A stretch of DNA of 64,000 bases, taken from assembly GCF_014395225.1 (NCBI RefSeq), contig NZ_CP060723.1, forward strand, positions 4,030,001-4,094,000, given 5' to 3'. The notes beneath the pieces were generated by a model that saw only the letters and a program-made list of their open reading frames with translations, searched no databases and was not told the origin of the DNA. Source of the DNA: Pedobacter roseus (lineage in GTDB: Bacteria; Bacteroidota; Bacteroidia; Sphingobacteriales; Sphingobacteriaceae). Shown here piece by piece: positions 8,479 through 18,182 of the stretch; the stretch's first letter is position 1, and each line of letters starts with the position of its first letter. A program made the translations under genes and the position numbers.

Positions 8479-9518
8479 TAAATTAAAGCTGATTTAAATT
8501 GCTTTAAGAAACGTGCATCATTCTCAGAAAATAAACGCAAATCCTTAATTTCATATTTAAGGTTTGTAATACGCTCAATCCCCATTCCGAAAGCAAAACC
8601 ACTATATTTTTTAGCATCGATGCCACAGTTTTCCAAAACATTTGGATCTACCATACCACAGCCCAAAATTTCTACCCAACCACTATATTTGCAGAACTGG
8701 CATCCGGCACCTTTACAAATGGTACAAGAAATATCCATCTCTGCCGATGGTTCTGTAAAAGGGAAATATGAAGGACGGAAACGCACCTTGGTACCTTCTC
8801 CATATAACTCCTGTACAAAGTAGAACAAGGTTTGTTTTAAATCGGCGAATGAAACGTTTTCATCCACATATAAACCTTCTACCTGGTGGAAAAAGCAATG
8901 TGCCCTTGCCGAAATGGCTTCGTTACGGTAAACACGGCCTGGCATAATCGCCCTGAATGGCGGTTGACCCTGCTCCATCATACGCACTTGTACCGATGAA
9001 GTATGGGTACGTAAAGCAATATCACCTTTCTCGCCCCCTTTTTTAATGAAGAAGGTATCTTGCATGTCTCTTGCAGGATGTTCTTCCGGGAAGTTCAATG
9101 CAGAGAAGTTATGCCAGTCATCTTCAATTTCAGGTCCTTCTGCTACGGTAAAACCAAGTTTGGCAAAAATCTCCACAATTTCCCTGCGTACTAAAGCTAA
9201 AGGATGGCGTGAACCAATTTCAAAACCCTCGCCTGGTAAAGTTAAATCCAGTTCTGAATTTTCACTTTTGGTATCAATGCTTTCGGTTGATTCTTTTAAA
9301 GTCAGGTATTTTGATTCGGCAAGTTGTTTAAACTCGTTTAAAACCTTGCCTAACGACCTTTTTTCTTCAACAGAAACAGATTTGAATTCGTCGAAAATCT
9401 CTTTTATGATGCCTTTACTTCCTAAATATTTAATACGGAATTGCTCTAACTCGTCTGCTTTTTCAGTTACGAAAGCATTAATTTTTTCGGTATATTGTGT
9501 TATTTTGTCCTGTAACAT
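8478..9518 (-). CDS. pheS: Phenylalanine-tRNA ligase alpha subunit
   Basis: Class II aminoacyl-tRNA synthetase subunit that charges tRNA-Phe as an alpha2-beta2 enzyme. The 346-residue length is standard. It has the N-terminal coiled-coil domain (1-90) and the catalytic core with motif 2 (GRVYRNEAISARAHCFFHQV, about 194-213) and motif 3 (FAFGMGIERITNLKY, about 308-322). pheT is not in the window, as is usual in many Bacteroidota. The downstream lipoprotein gene is translationally coupled. Confidence 0.96.
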   Translation of the reverse strand: MLQDKITQYTEKINAFVTEKADELEQFRIKYLGSKGIIKEIFDEFKSVSVEEKRSLGKVLNEFKQLAESKYLTLKESTESIDTKSENSELDLTLPGEGFEIGSRHPLALVRREIVEIFAKLGFTVAEGPEIEDDWHNFSALNFPEEHPARDMQDTFFIKKGGEKGDIALRTHTSSVQVRMMEQGQPPFRAIMPGRVYRNEAISARAHCFFHQVEGLYVDENVSFADLKQTLFYFVQELYGEGTKVRFRPSYFPFTEPSAEMDISCTICKGAGCQFCKYSGWVEILGCGMVDPNVLENCGIDAKKYSGFAFGMGIERITNLKYEIKDLRLFSENDARFLKQFKSALI

Positions 9519-9523
9519 GGCTC

Positions 9524-9531
9524 CAAATATA
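9524..9531 (-). promoter_or_regulatory. Possible -7 element of the pheS promoter
   Basis: On the minus strand TATATTTG matches TAnnTTTG, ending six bases before the pheS ATG. No convincing -33 TTTG is seen at the right spacing. If real it would give an almost leaderless mRNA. Confidence 0.35.
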
Positions 9532-9618
9532 CAGCAAATTATCTAATAATTTTAAGGTAAGCGGGTTCAAATAATCTGTTTACAATATCATTATAAAAGA
9601 AAATGAACCCATAAAGCA

Positions 9619-9643
9619 CAAAAGCCGCTTAAAGCGGCTTTTG
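9619..9643 (-). terminator. Strong hairpin terminator between kbl and pheS
   Basis: A 12-bp perfect inverted repeat (CAAAAGCCGCTT / AAGCGGCTTTTG) has one central base. Its T-rich arms allow termination in either direction. It lies 24 bases after the kbl stop codon. Confidence 0.8.
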
Positions 9644-9666
9644 CAATTAAAGCAGATCTATAAGTT

Positions 9667-10854
9667 TTAAATTACGCCCAATTCTTTACCTACTTTGGTA
9701 AATGCCGCAATTGCTTTATCTAAGTGATGTTGCTCGTGCCCGGCTGATAACTGTACACGGATCCTTGCTTTGCCCTGTGGAACTACCGGATAAAAGAAAC
9801 CGATTACGTAAATGCCTTCTTCCAACATTTTCGCAGCAAATTGCTGGGCAATTTTAGCATCATATAACATTACCGGAACAATTGGGTGGAAACCTGGTTT
9901 AATATCAAAACCTGCCTCCGTCATCTTCTCACGGAAATATTTAGTATTACTTTCTAATTTATCTCTTAATGCGGTAGTTTCGCTCAACATATCCAATACT
10001 GCAATTGACGCACCTGCAATAGCCGGAGCTAAAGTATTAGAGAATAAATATGGACGTGAACGCTGACGTAACATATCGACAATTTCTTTCTTTCCAGAAG
10101 TAAAACCGCCAGATGCACCACCTAAAGCTTTACCTAAAGTACCTGTGATAATATCAATACGATCCATTACATTAAAATGCTCGTGTGTGCCGCGACCGTT
10201 TTTACCAATAAAACCTGTGCAATGTGATTCATCGATCATAATCAAGGCTTCATATTTATCAGCCAGGTCAGCAATTTTATCTAATGGAGCAACAGACCCA
10301 TCCATAGAGAAAGCACCATCGGTAACAATAATTCTATGTCTGCAGTCTTTGGCAGCAATCAGCTGTTTTTCCAGATCCTCCATATCCGCATTTTTATAAC
10401 GGAAACGTTGTGCTTTACACAAACGCACCCCATCAATAATAGATGCATGGTTTAACTCATCAGAAATAATCGCATCTTCAGCATTAAACAATGGTTCAAA
10501 AACACCTCCATTGGCATCAAATGCAGCTGCATATAAAATGGTATCCTCAGTACCTAAAAATTTAGAAATTTTCGCTTCTAATTCTTTGTGTACATCTTGC
10601 GTACCACAGATAAACCGCACTGAAGACATTCCATAGCCATGATCGTCAATTGCTTTTTTAGCTGCTTCAATCACTTTTGGGTGAGAAGAGAGACCTAAAT
10701 AATTATTTGCACAGAAGTTGATTACCTCAGCACCACCGCTCACTTTAATGTCGGCACCCTGCGGTGTTATAATGATCCTTTCGCGTTTAAATAATCCAGC
10801 GTTTTCGATTTCTTCAAGTTCTTTTTGAAGAACTGGTTGTAATGTTTTGTACAT
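9667..10854 (-). CDS. kbl: Glycine C-acetyltransferase (2-amino-3-ketobutyrate CoA ligase)
   Basis: PLP enzyme of the alpha-oxoamine synthase family. It cleaves 2-amino-3-ketobutyrate with CoA into glycine and acetyl-CoA, the second step of threonine breakdown. The protein is 395 residues. Features are [10 protein letters not shown] (46-55), the PLP-stacking segment [11 protein letters not shown] (132-142), IDESHCTG (207-214) and the PLP lysine K242 in [15 protein letters not shown]. It is distinguished from AONS and ALAS paralogues by overall similarity to Kbl; this is a judgement by eye. The partner dehydrogenase is about 23 kb away at 33676-34620. Confidence 0.93.
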   Translation of the reverse strand: MYKTLQPVLQKELEEIENAGLFKRERIIITPQGADIKVSGGAEVINFCANNYLGLSSHPKVIEAAKKAIDDHGYGMSSVRFICGTQDVHKELEAKISKFLGTEDTILYAAAFDANGGVFEPLFNAEDAIISDELNHASIIDGVRLCKAQRFRYKNADMEDLEKQLIAAKDCRHRIIVTDGAFSMDGSVAPLDKIADLADKYEALIMIDESHCTGFIGKNGRGTHEHFNVMDRIDIITGTLGKALGGASGGFTSGKKEIVDMLRQRSRPYLFSNTLAPAIAGASIAVLDMLSETTALRDKLESNTKYFREKMTEAGFDIKPGFHPIVPVMLYDAKIAQQFAAKMLEEGIYVIGFFYPVVPQGKARIRVQLSAGHEQHHLDKAIAAFTKVGKELGVI

Positions 10855-10882
10855 GGCCTTTTTATATGGTTGATTTTACGCT

Positions 10883-10890
10883 CAAAGTTA
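10883..10890 (-). promoter_or_regulatory. Predicted -7 element of the kbl promoter
   Basis: Minus-strand TAACTTTG matches TAnnTTTG about 29 bases before the kbl start codon. The upstream region is T/A-rich, and I could not fix a clear -33 box. Confidence 0.45.
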
Positions 10891-11103
10891 TAAAAAAAAG
10901 TCTTTTTCGACCTAAAATGGCAATTTTAACAACATATTTACCAGACAAACGTTTGATTGATCTGGTAATGGTTATGATGGTTTTTATTTTTTCAAAAAAC
11001 GATTGCCTTTATTAATTTTTTTTCGTCCTTAACAAACTTTAACACCTGCCTGTGTGTATAGTGTTAAAAGTTATTCGATATTTATAGCTTACTAATCTAA
11101 CGT

Positions 11104-13551
11104 ATGATAAGAATTTGCGCACTCCTATTTTTTTGCGGCATCACCAATTTTGTATTTGCACAACATTTTACAGTTACCGGCATAGTTAAAGATACAAACG
11201 GACAACCGGTTCCATTTGCATCAGTTTATTTAAAAAGCACTACTACAGGAACCTCTGCAAATGTTGACGGAAAATATTCCATCAAGCTAAAAAGCGGTGA
11301 GCATACCTTAAGTTTCAGGGCTGTAGGTTATAAACAGCAAGAGAATATTGTAAATGCATCAGCAGATATTACGCTTAATGTAACGCTAACGGCAGAAAGT
11401 TATACTTTAGAAAACGTAAACATCAGGGCAAATGCCGAAGATCCGGCTTATGCCATTATCCGTAAGGCCATTAAACAAAGAAAAACCCACTTAGATGAGG
11501 TTAAGGCTTTTAGTTGCGATGTTTATATTAAAGGCGTACAGCGTTTAAGGGGCGCACCTAAAAAGTTTTTTGGGCGGGATATCCAGAAAGTTTTAGAACT
11601 CGACACCAACCGTAAAGGCATTATTTATTTATCAGAATCGCAGAGCAAGTTTAATTTCAGAAGGCCTAATGATGTGCATGAAGAAATGATTTCATCAAAA
11701 GTTGCGGGCAGAAACAATGCTTTCAGTTTCAATAAAGCATCTGACCTGATTATCAATTTCTATGATAACTATCTGCTCGAAAACAAATTAAGTGCAAGAG
11801 GTTTTATTTCTCCAATTGCAGATAATGCCCTTTTTTATTATAAATACAAGTTACTTGGCGAAAGCAAAGAAAACGGAGAAATTATCCATAAGATAGAGGT
11901 AATCCCACGTCGTGAGAATGACCCGGTTTTTAGGGGGATTATTTACATCGTTGATGATAGCTGGAGAATTTACAATACCGATGTATACCTTACTAAAAAC
12001 TCAGGCATCAATTTTATCGATACCTTAAACATCAGTCAACAATTTACAAAAGTGAATGAGGTGTATATGCCTACTTCTATTAATTTTCAGTTTGCAGGCA
12101 ATGTACTGGGCTTTAAAATTGCCGGTTATTTTGTAGGTATTTACAGCAATTACAACCTCGACCCTAAGTTTCCGAATAACTTTTTCAACGGCGAAATTTT
12201 AAAAGTAACCGAAATGGTGAACAAGAAAGATTCTGTTTATTGGAAAAACAACAGGCCTATCCCCTTAACGGAAGATGAAAAAATCAACTACGTTAAAAAA
12301 GATAGTGTTGCAAAGTTAAAAGAATCCAAAAAATACCTCGATTCGTTAGAAAAAGACAATAACAAGTTCGGGATAGGCAAATTGTTATTACACGGTTACA
12401 GCATTAACGATAGATATGATAAAGAATATTGGTCGTTCGACCCTGTACTTAGGGCTATATTTTATAACACAGTGGAAGGCTTTGCCATTAAATACGGTGT
12501 TACTTACAGAAAGGAATTTGAAAACAGAAGATCTTATTCTATCCGCCCTGAACTGCGGTATGGTTTTGCCAACCAAAAACTTACCGGAAGCTTAACCGGA
12601 AGCTATTATTACAACCCACTTAAACGGGCCAGTGTAGGTGCATCATTCGGAAACGGAATCTTCGACCTGAACAACCTCGGCTCAATGACAACCCTGGGTA
12701 ACTCAATCAACTCCCTGCTCTATGAGAAAAACTTCGCTAAGTTTTATGAGAAGAGTTTTGTTAACATCAATACCACCCGCGAGCTGGCTTCAGGATTACA
12801 GGGAAGTGTAAGCGTAGAGTATAGCAGAAACAAAACGTTGACTAATAACTCTACGTTTAAAATTATCGATGCCAAGGACAGGGAATTTACTTCAAACAAT
12901 CCTTTCAGCCCGGCTGTAGAAACACCGCTTTTCCCCACCTATAATTCTTTAAGTGCAACAGCAAGTGTAACCTATACTTTCGGACAGAAATACATTACCC
13001 GTCCGGACGGCAAATTTTACACAGAATCAAAATTCCCTAAAATTACGGTATTATATAAAAAAGGATTTAATGGTGTATTAAACAGTGATGTTGATTATGA
13101 TTTTGTAAAGCTTGAGGTTTCTCAGGACAGAATTGGATTAGGGTTATGGGGTTATACGTCATTTTTGGCAGGTGTAGGCAAGTTCCTGAACAACAAAAAT
13201 ATGTATTACCCTGATTTCAAACATTTTGCAGGTAATATTTCGACCATCTTCCCTCCTAATTTAAGGAAGTTTCAATATTTAGACTTTTATCAGTTTAGTA
13301 CCAACCAGCAATATTTCGAAGCCCATTTAGAGCATAATTTTGCCGGTTTCTTTATGAACAAGATCCCTTTACTGCGTAAAGCTAAACTCGAAGAATTTAT
13401 CGGTGGCGGTTATTTATCTTCACCTGAAAAAAGAAATTACAAAGAATTTTACTTTGGTATCCAACGCCTTGTATTAAGGGCCAGTTACGGTTTCGCTTAT
13501 GATGGTGCCACCAAGTTAACGCAAGGATTTAGGATATCGTACGGTTTCTAG
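11104..13551 (+). CDS. Outer-membrane DUF5686 family protein with carboxypeptidase-regulatory-like domain
   Basis: The 815-residue protein has a Sec signal (1-19, ends VFAQ), a CarboxypepD_reg-like beta-sandwich at about 22-105 (VTGIVKDTNGQPVPFASVYL, FRAVGYKQQE), then the DUF5686 region with repeated beta-strand patterns. It ends in an aromatic residue (GFRISYGF), as expected for a beta-barrel recognised by BamA. The family is widespread in Bacteroidota, and its exact role is unknown. It stands alone with a long upstream region of about 250 bases after the divergent kbl gene. Confidence 0.85.
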   Translation: MIRICALLFFCGITNFVFAQHFTVTGIVKDTNGQPVPFASVYLKSTTTGTSANVDGKYSIKLKSGEHTLSFRAVGYKQQENIVNASADITLNVTLTAESYTLENVNIRANAEDPAYAIIRKAIKQRKTHLDEVKAFSCDVYIKGVQRLRGAPKKFFGRDIQKVLELDTNRKGIIYLSESQSKFNFRRPNDVHEEMISSKVAGRNNAFSFNKASDLIINFYDNYLLENKLSARGFISPIADNALFYYKYKLLGESKENGEIIHKIEVIPRRENDPVFRGIIYIVDDSWRIYNTDVYLTKNSGINFIDTLNISQQFTKVNEVYMPTSINFQFAGNVLGFKIAGYFVGIYSNYNLDPKFPNNFFNGEILKVTEMVNKKDSVYWKNNRPIPLTEDEKINYVKKDSVAKLKESKKYLDSLEKDNNKFGIGKLLLHGYSINDRYDKEYWSFDPVLRAIFYNTVEGFAIKYGVTYRKEFENRRSYSIRPELRYGFANQKLTGSLTGSYYYNPLKRASVGASFGNGIFDLNNLGSMTTLGNSINSLLYEKNFAKFYEKSFVNINTTRELASGLQGSVSVEYSRNKTLTNNSTFKIIDAKDREFTSNNPFSPAVETPLFPTYNSLSATASVTYTFGQKYITRPDGKFYTESKFPKITVLYKKGFNGVLNSDVDYDFVKLEVSQDRIGLGLWGYTSFLAGVGKFLNNKNMYYPDFKHFAGNISTIFPPNLRKFQYLDFYQFSTNQQYFEAHLEHNFAGFFMNKIPLLRKAKLEEFIGGGYLSSPEKRNYKEFYFGIQRLVLRASYGFAYDGATKLTQGFRISYGF

Positions 13552-13626
13552 GATGGAAGATGTTTGATGTAAGATGGCTAGCATTACATTATCCATCTTA
13601 CATTTTCCATTTTTACATCTTACATA
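13552..13626. repeat. Low-complexity tract 4 (GATGTAAGATGG words with complementary arm)
   Basis: Words ATGGAAGATG and GATGTAAGATGG are followed by CATCTTACATTTTCCAT and ACATCTTACAT. The second half is the complement of the first, forming an imperfect hairpin with centre near 13578. It sits between the DUF5686 gene and trhO. Confidence 0.65.
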
Positions 13627-13633
13627 ATTCCCT

Positions 13634-13641
13634 TATCTTTG
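13634..13641 (+). promoter_or_regulatory. Predicted -7 element of the trhO promoter
   Basis: TATCTTTG matches TAnnTTTG 40 bases before the trhO ATG. The sequence at the -33 position is T-rich (within CATTTTTACAT) but is not a perfect TTTG. Confidence 0.5.
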
Positions 13642-13681
13642 CCCCGCTTTAAACGCCGTTTGCAACGGTATCAACAGCGTT

Positions 13682-14620
13682 ATGAAAAAATATCAAACAC
13701 TACTTTACTATTGCTATAGTTACATAGCGGAGGCAGAACAATTTGCTGCCGATCACCTTAAATTTTGTAAATCACTGGATTTAGTTGGCCGTATTATCGT
13801 TGCCGATGAAGGCTTAAATGGAACCGTATCTGGTACCGTTGAGGCTTGTGTAGCTTATATGGAAGCTATACATGCTGATGAGCGGTTTGCCAAAACAGAA
13901 TTTAAGATAGATGATGTTGAAGAGCCTTCTTTCCTGAAAATGCACTGCCGTTACAAATCGGAAATTGTACATTCTGGCTTAAGAGATACTTCGATTATTA
14001 ATCCTAACGAAAAAACAGGGAAACATTTAGAGCCGGTTGATTTCATGAAAATGAAAGATGATGAGGATGTAATCATCCTTGATGTTCGTTCTAATTATGA
14101 ACATAATCTGGGCAAATTTAAAAATGCAGTAACGCTTGATATCGAGAATTTCCGCGATTTTCCTGAGCAGATCAACCAGCTGGCCCAATATAAAGACAAA
14201 AAAATATTAACCTATTGCACTGGTGGTATTAAATGCGAAAAAGCATCTGCCCTATTGTTGCATCATGGCTTTAACGATGTATACCAGTTACATGGTGGCA
14301 TTATTAAATACGGAAAAGAAGCCGGAGGAAAAGATTTTGAAGGCAAATGTTATGTTTTCGACAACCGAATTGCTGTTGATGTAAACGAGGTAAACCCAAC
14401 TATTGTGTCAGTTTGTTATAACTGTGGCAAAACTACACCAAAGATGATCAACTGTGCCAATCCGGAATGTAACGAGCACATTACCCAGTGCGATGATTGC
14501 GGCGATGAACTTCAGGGCTGCTGCTCAACGGCATGTACTACTAATCCGCGCAAACGTCCTTATGATGGCACAGGTTATTATGTGAAGGTTCCGCAGCCGG
14601 TGGCGATGAAAATTGGTTAA
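13682..14620 (+). CDS. trhO: tRNA uridine-34 hydroxylase (rhodanese-related)
   Basis: TrhO (YceA) hydroxylates uridine 34 of certain tRNAs, the first step towards 5-methoxyuridine-type modifications. The 312-residue protein has an N-terminal acylphosphatase-like domain (1-95, with GLNGTVSG at 44-51) and a central rhodanese domain (115-215) whose active-site loop is CTGGIKCEKAS with Cys179 and Cys185. A cysteine-rich tail (about 240-290) has several CxxC pairs, probably binding zinc. Length and motifs match the family well. It has its own promoter and is followed by repeats. Confidence 0.92.
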   Translation: MKKYQTLLYYCYSYIAEAEQFAADHLKFCKSLDLVGRIIVADEGLNGTVSGTVEACVAYMEAIHADERFAKTEFKIDDVEEPSFLKMHCRYKSEIVHSGLRDTSIINPNEKTGKHLEPVDFMKMKDDEDVIILDVRSNYEHNLGKFKNAVTLDIENFRDFPEQINQLAQYKDKKILTYCTGGIKCEKASALLLHHGFNDVYQLHGGIIKYGKEAGGKDFEGKCYVFDNRIAVDVNEVNPTIVSVCYNCGKTTPKMINCANPECNEHITQCDDCGDELQGCCSTACTTNPRKRPYDGTGYYVKVPQPVAMKIG

Positions 14621-14755
14621 TGGTTCATAGTTTTATGGTTGATGGCCTATTGCCATAGTTAATTAGTCTATCGGTTAATGATGATCCATAGTTTTATGGT
14701 TGATGACCTATAGCCATACTTATATTGGTTCATGGCCCGTGGTTGATAGAACTAT
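14621..14755. repeat. Low-complexity tract 5, left arm (ATGGTTGATAG words)
   Basis: Repeated words CATAGTTTTATGGTTGATG (twice), GGCCTATTGCCATAG and GACCTATAGCCATA, then GGTTCATGGCCCGTGGTTGA. They run straight into, and supply, the 5' end of the four-helix-bundle ORF. Confidence 0.65.
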
Positions 14756-15006
14756 TTAGTCTCTCAAATCAAATTAAAAAAGCAGCAGATTCAGTAAATC
14801 TTAACATTGCTAAGGGCTGCATGGGCCAGTCAAAAGCCGAATTTAAAAGGCTTCTAACCTACTCTGTTCGTTCTGGTTTGGAGGTGGTAAGCTGTCTTTT
14901 TATGGCTTCATCAAGAAATTACATCACCGAACTTGAATTTAAAAGACTTTATTCTGAGTACGAGCAGCTTTGTAAGATGATATCCAAGTTGAAGGCTTCG
15001 CTATAA
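14725..15006 (+). pseudogene. S23-type four-helix-bundle protein, 5' end replaced by repeat sequence
   Basis: The 93-codon ORF opens only with TTG. From about residue 10 it matches the TIGR02436/S23 four-helix-bundle family pattern: FSLSNQIKKAADSVNLNIAKG (in two parts, 11-31), EFKRLLTYSVRSGLEV (helix 3), ELEFKRLYSEYEQLCKMISK (helix 4). The family normally has about 30 more N-terminal residues forming helix 1. Here that place is occupied by codons read from the low-complexity words, so the gene is probably a remnant. Related proteins are encoded in 23S rRNA intervening sequences or resemble the Avd accessory protein of diversity-generating retroelements. No reverse transcriptase is nearby. Confidence 0.7.
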
Positions 15007-15220
15007 GAATGGTATTTTGATGATCTATGGTTGATAGTCTGATAGTCATTTAGTATAAACATAGGTTTTAAACATTCATTATTTGGCTGGATAGCTCATG
15101 GTTTATAGTCAGATAGCTGTATTGTACAAATTCTGCCTACTCATAGAAATAGTCACTAAGCCATGAACGATTTGCCTGAGCAATTCGGCAATCAACCATG
15201 AACTAAAAAACCATCACCCT
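15007..15220. repeat. Low-complexity tract 5, right arm (complementary words)
   Basis: Begins with forward words (CTATGGTTGATAGTCTGATAG, in parts) and ends with their complements (CAATCAACCATGAACTA near 15190, GCCATGAACG near 15160). The four-helix-bundle remnant is thus bracketed by words in opposite orientation. Confidence 0.6.
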
Positions 15221-15278
15221 GGGTTAAGCTTTAAACTATCGCCCGTTTTAAACAATTTTTCATTTACTTTGTGTAATA

Positions 15279-18182
15279 ATGGCTTTATCCAGTAACCATT
15301 TTATGCTAAACTATTTCCGTTTTTTATTACTGCTTTCCTGTTTTACTATAAGCGCCTATGCATCAGAAATTAAAAGCATTGGCGTACCCTATATAGAAAA
15401 TTACCCTAAATCAGTTTATTCATCTGGTAATCAAAACTGGAGCATTACCAAAGATAAAAATGGTGTAATGTACTTTGGCAATGCGGAAGGACTTCTAACC
15501 TTTGATGGCCGTTACTGGCAGAAATACCAGCTCCCTAACCGGCAGATTGTCAGATCGGTAGCTACAGATAACAAAGGAAGGATTTATACCGGTGGTTTTG
15601 GAGAATTTGGCTTCTGGGCGATTAAAAATAATATATTAAGCTATAACTCGCTTATCAACTTACTGCCAAAAGGTATTAAAATAAATGATGAGGTATGGAA
15701 AATTTATGTCGATCAGGATCGCGTTATTTTCCAGTCTTTCTCCAAAATCTTTATTTATAAAAACAATAAAATCGAAGTGGTAAAATCGCCATCTTCCTTT
15801 TTGTTTTTACATAAAGTACGTAATAAATATATTATTGAAGTGTTGGAAAAAGGTTTATCCGAACTGGTTGGCAATAAATTGATCCACATCCCGAATAGCG
15901 AAAAACTGGGCAAAGAAGGCATTCTGTCCATCCTTCCCTATAAAACTGATGGTTTTATTATCGGTACCAGTAAAAACGGCTTATTTACCTATGATGGAAA
16001 AGAATTTACCCCTTTAAATACGCCAGCCAATAGTTATTTAAAAACCTATCAGCTTAACAACGGAGTAAGTTTACTCGGCAAATATTTCGCTTACGGCACC
16101 ATCCTTAATGGTTTAATTATTATTGATGAAAATGGAAGAGTGGTACAACGTATTAACAAATCGAGCGGTTTACAAAACAACACGGTTTTAAGTTTATATG
16201 CCGACAATGAACAAAACCTCTGGACAGGGCTTGACAATGGAATCGACAGAATAGAACTCAACTCTCCACTATATTTCTATTTTGATAAAACAGGCCAGTT
16301 TGGAACCGTGTATTCCAGTATTATTTTCAACAATAAAATTTACCTCGGCACCAATCAGGGTTTATTTTACAGCGAGTGGTCGCCTGATAACCTATTGCCA
16401 TTTAATTTTAGACTGATCCCAAATTCGCAGGGGCAGGTTTGGGAACTGGCCATTATTGATAACGAACTGATTTGTGGACACAATAGTGGCACATTCAAGG
16501 TAAATGGTGATCAAATTAACTGGCTATCAAGGTCTGCCGGCGGGTGGACAATCAAAAAGCTAAATTCCAATCCAAATTACCTGGTTCAAGGTACGTACAC
16601 AGGACTTTCGCTCTTTACAGAATCTCCGGGTTCGGGATTAAAATTTGTAACAAAAATTGCAGGATTTGATGCGCCATCGAGATATGTTGAGCAAGATAAT
16701 AAAGGTGATATTTGGGTAGCACATGCCTATAAGGGCTTATACAAATTGAGTTTAAGCCAAAATTACAGCAACGCAACCAGCGTTAAATATTTCGATGAAA
16801 AGAATGGTTTGCCTGGCAATTACAACATCAATATATTCAATTTAGAGAACAAAATTGTGTTTTCTTCTGATGCGGGTTTTTATACTTACGATGAGTTAAG
16901 CGATAAATTTACCAAGTACGCCGCATTGAATAAAGAGCTCGGTTCATTCCAATCGTCCAATAAAATTATTAATGCTGGCGTCAAAAAATACTGGTTTATC
17001 AACCATGGTAAAACGGCCCTGGTTAATTTTAGTGAACCTGGAAAGGTAGAAATCGATTCCAATCAATTTAGCATTCTGGATGGCCGCATGGTACAATATT
17101 ACGAAAACATCAGCCGCATCAGTAATGCCATTTACCTGATCAGTGTAGATGATGGTTTCGTAATTTATAACCCAACTGCGCAGCTCAACCAGCAGAAACA
17201 AAAACTCCCTGCCGTTTTGATCAGGCGCGTTGAAGATATTACCGATAAATTTTCGCTCATTAGTGAGGCCGGAAACAGCGAAGAAGCAACAGAGATCCAG
17301 AACAGCCGTAACAATATTCGCATTTCTTACGCACTTCCTTATTACCGCCAGGCCAAGGTTAAATACCAGATTTATCTGGAAGGTTATTCCCGTACCTGGT
17401 CTGACTGGAGTTATGCCACCCAAAAAGATTTCACCAATCTTAGTGCCGGGAACTATGTTTTCAAGGTCAGGGCAAAGATAGATGACAGTACGGTGAGTGA
17501 AGAAACCGTTTATAAGTTTACCATTTTGCGCCCATGGTACCTGAATAACTGGGCCATACTGCTTTATGCCATCCTTTTTGTGATCGTATTGATTATGGGC
17601 AAGAAAATTTATGAAAGGAAGCTGCAACGGGATAGTCAGAAAATAAGCGACCGGTTGCAGGCCGAGCAGGAAGAAATATTGAGGCAGGAAGCAGAAACCA
17701 ATGAGAAACAGATCATCAAACTTCAAACAGAGAAACTCCAGGCCGAACTGGCATCAAAAAACAGGGAACTAGCCAATTCTGCCATGACATTGGTATATAA
17801 GAATGAGCTCCTCCAAAAACTGAGCGACGAGATCACTAAGTTAAAGGATGAAAACGGCAAAAAACTTTCTGATGATCAAACCCGCAAAATCCAGAAGGTG
17901 ATCAATGATGGCATGAATGATGAACGCGACTGGCATCTTTTTGAGAATAGCTTTAATGAGGCACATGAAAGTTTCTTCAAGAAATTAAAAGCACAACATC
18001 CAGATCTTGTTCCGAACGATTTAAAACTTTGCGCCTATCTCAGGATGAACATGAGCAGTAAAGAAATGTCGTCGTTATTGAACATCAGTTTACGCGGGGT
18101 AGAGATCCGCAGGTACCGCTTACGTAAGAAGCTGGAAGTACCACACGACAAAAATTTAACTGAGTTTTTGATGGAGCTATAG
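15279..18182 (+). CDS. Membrane-spanning sensor/regulator: beta-propeller, Y_Y_Y domain and C-terminal HTH
   Basis: The 967-residue protein has a signal peptide (about 1-29), a periplasmic propeller region with repeated short strands such as GVMYFGNAEGLLTFDG and QNLWTGLDNGIDRI, and a Y_Y_Y (triple tyrosine) domain about 660-750. One membrane helix follows (about 757-775), then a charged coiled coil (780-870) and a C-terminal LuxR-like HTH (about 905-967, LKLCAYLRMNMSSKEMSSLL). There is no histidine-kinase or receiver domain, so sensing and DNA binding sit in one polypeptide. An alternative start is Met9 (15303). It lies directly upstream of the SusC gene in the same direction and is the obvious candidate activator of the glycan locus (inference). 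Confidence 0.88.
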   Translation: MALSSNHFMLNYFRFLLLLSCFTISAYASEIKSIGVPYIENYPKSVYSSGNQNWSITKDKNGVMYFGNAEGLLTFDGRYWQKYQLPNRQIVRSVATDNKGRIYTGGFGEFGFWAIKNNILSYNSLINLLPKGIKINDEVWKIYVDQDRVIFQSFSKIFIYKNNKIEVVKSPSSFLFLHKVRNKYIIEVLEKGLSELVGNKLIHIPNSEKLGKEGILSILPYKTDGFIIGTSKNGLFTYDGKEFTPLNTPANSYLKTYQLNNGVSLLGKYFAYGTILNGLIIIDENGRVVQRINKSSGLQNNTVLSLYADNEQNLWTGLDNGIDRIELNSPLYFYFDKTGQFGTVYSSIIFNNKIYLGTNQGLFYSEWSPDNLLPFNFRLIPNSQGQVWELAIIDNELICGHNSGTFKVNGDQINWLSRSAGGWTIKKLNSNPNYLVQGTYTGLSLFTESPGSGLKFVTKIAGFDAPSRYVEQDNKGDIWVAHAYKGLYKLSLSQNYSNATSVKYFDEKNGLPGNYNINIFNLENKIVFSSDAGFYTYDELSDKFTKYAALNKELGSFQSSNKIINAGVKKYWFINHGKTALVNFSEPGKVEIDSNQFSILDGRMVQYYENISRISNAIYLISVDDGFVIYNPTAQLNQQKQKLPAVLIRRVEDITDKFSLISEAGNSEEATEIQNSRNNIRISYALPYYRQAKVKYQIYLEGYSRTWSDWSYATQKDFTNLSAGNYVFKVRAKIDDSTVSEETVYKFTILRPWYLNNWAILLYAILFVIVLIMGKKIYERKLQRDSQKISDRLQAEQEEILRQEAETNEKQIIKLQTEKLQAELASKNRELANSAMTLVYKNELLQKLSDEITKLKDENGKKLSDDQTRKIQKVINDGMNDERDWHLFENSFNEAHESFFKKLKAQHPDLVPNDLKLCAYLRMNMSSKEMSSLLNISLRGVEIRRYRLRKKLEVPHDKNLTEFLMEL

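Noticed and set aside
9046-9546. 166-codon plus-strand ORF opposite pheS
   Set aside because: It is a mirror of the pheS N-terminal domain, with low-complexity serine-rich translation and no start signals.
16944-17726. 260-codon minus-strand ORF opposite the regulator gene
   Set aside because: It is antisense to the Y_Y_Y domain of a clear gene, has no family features and arises from codon bias.
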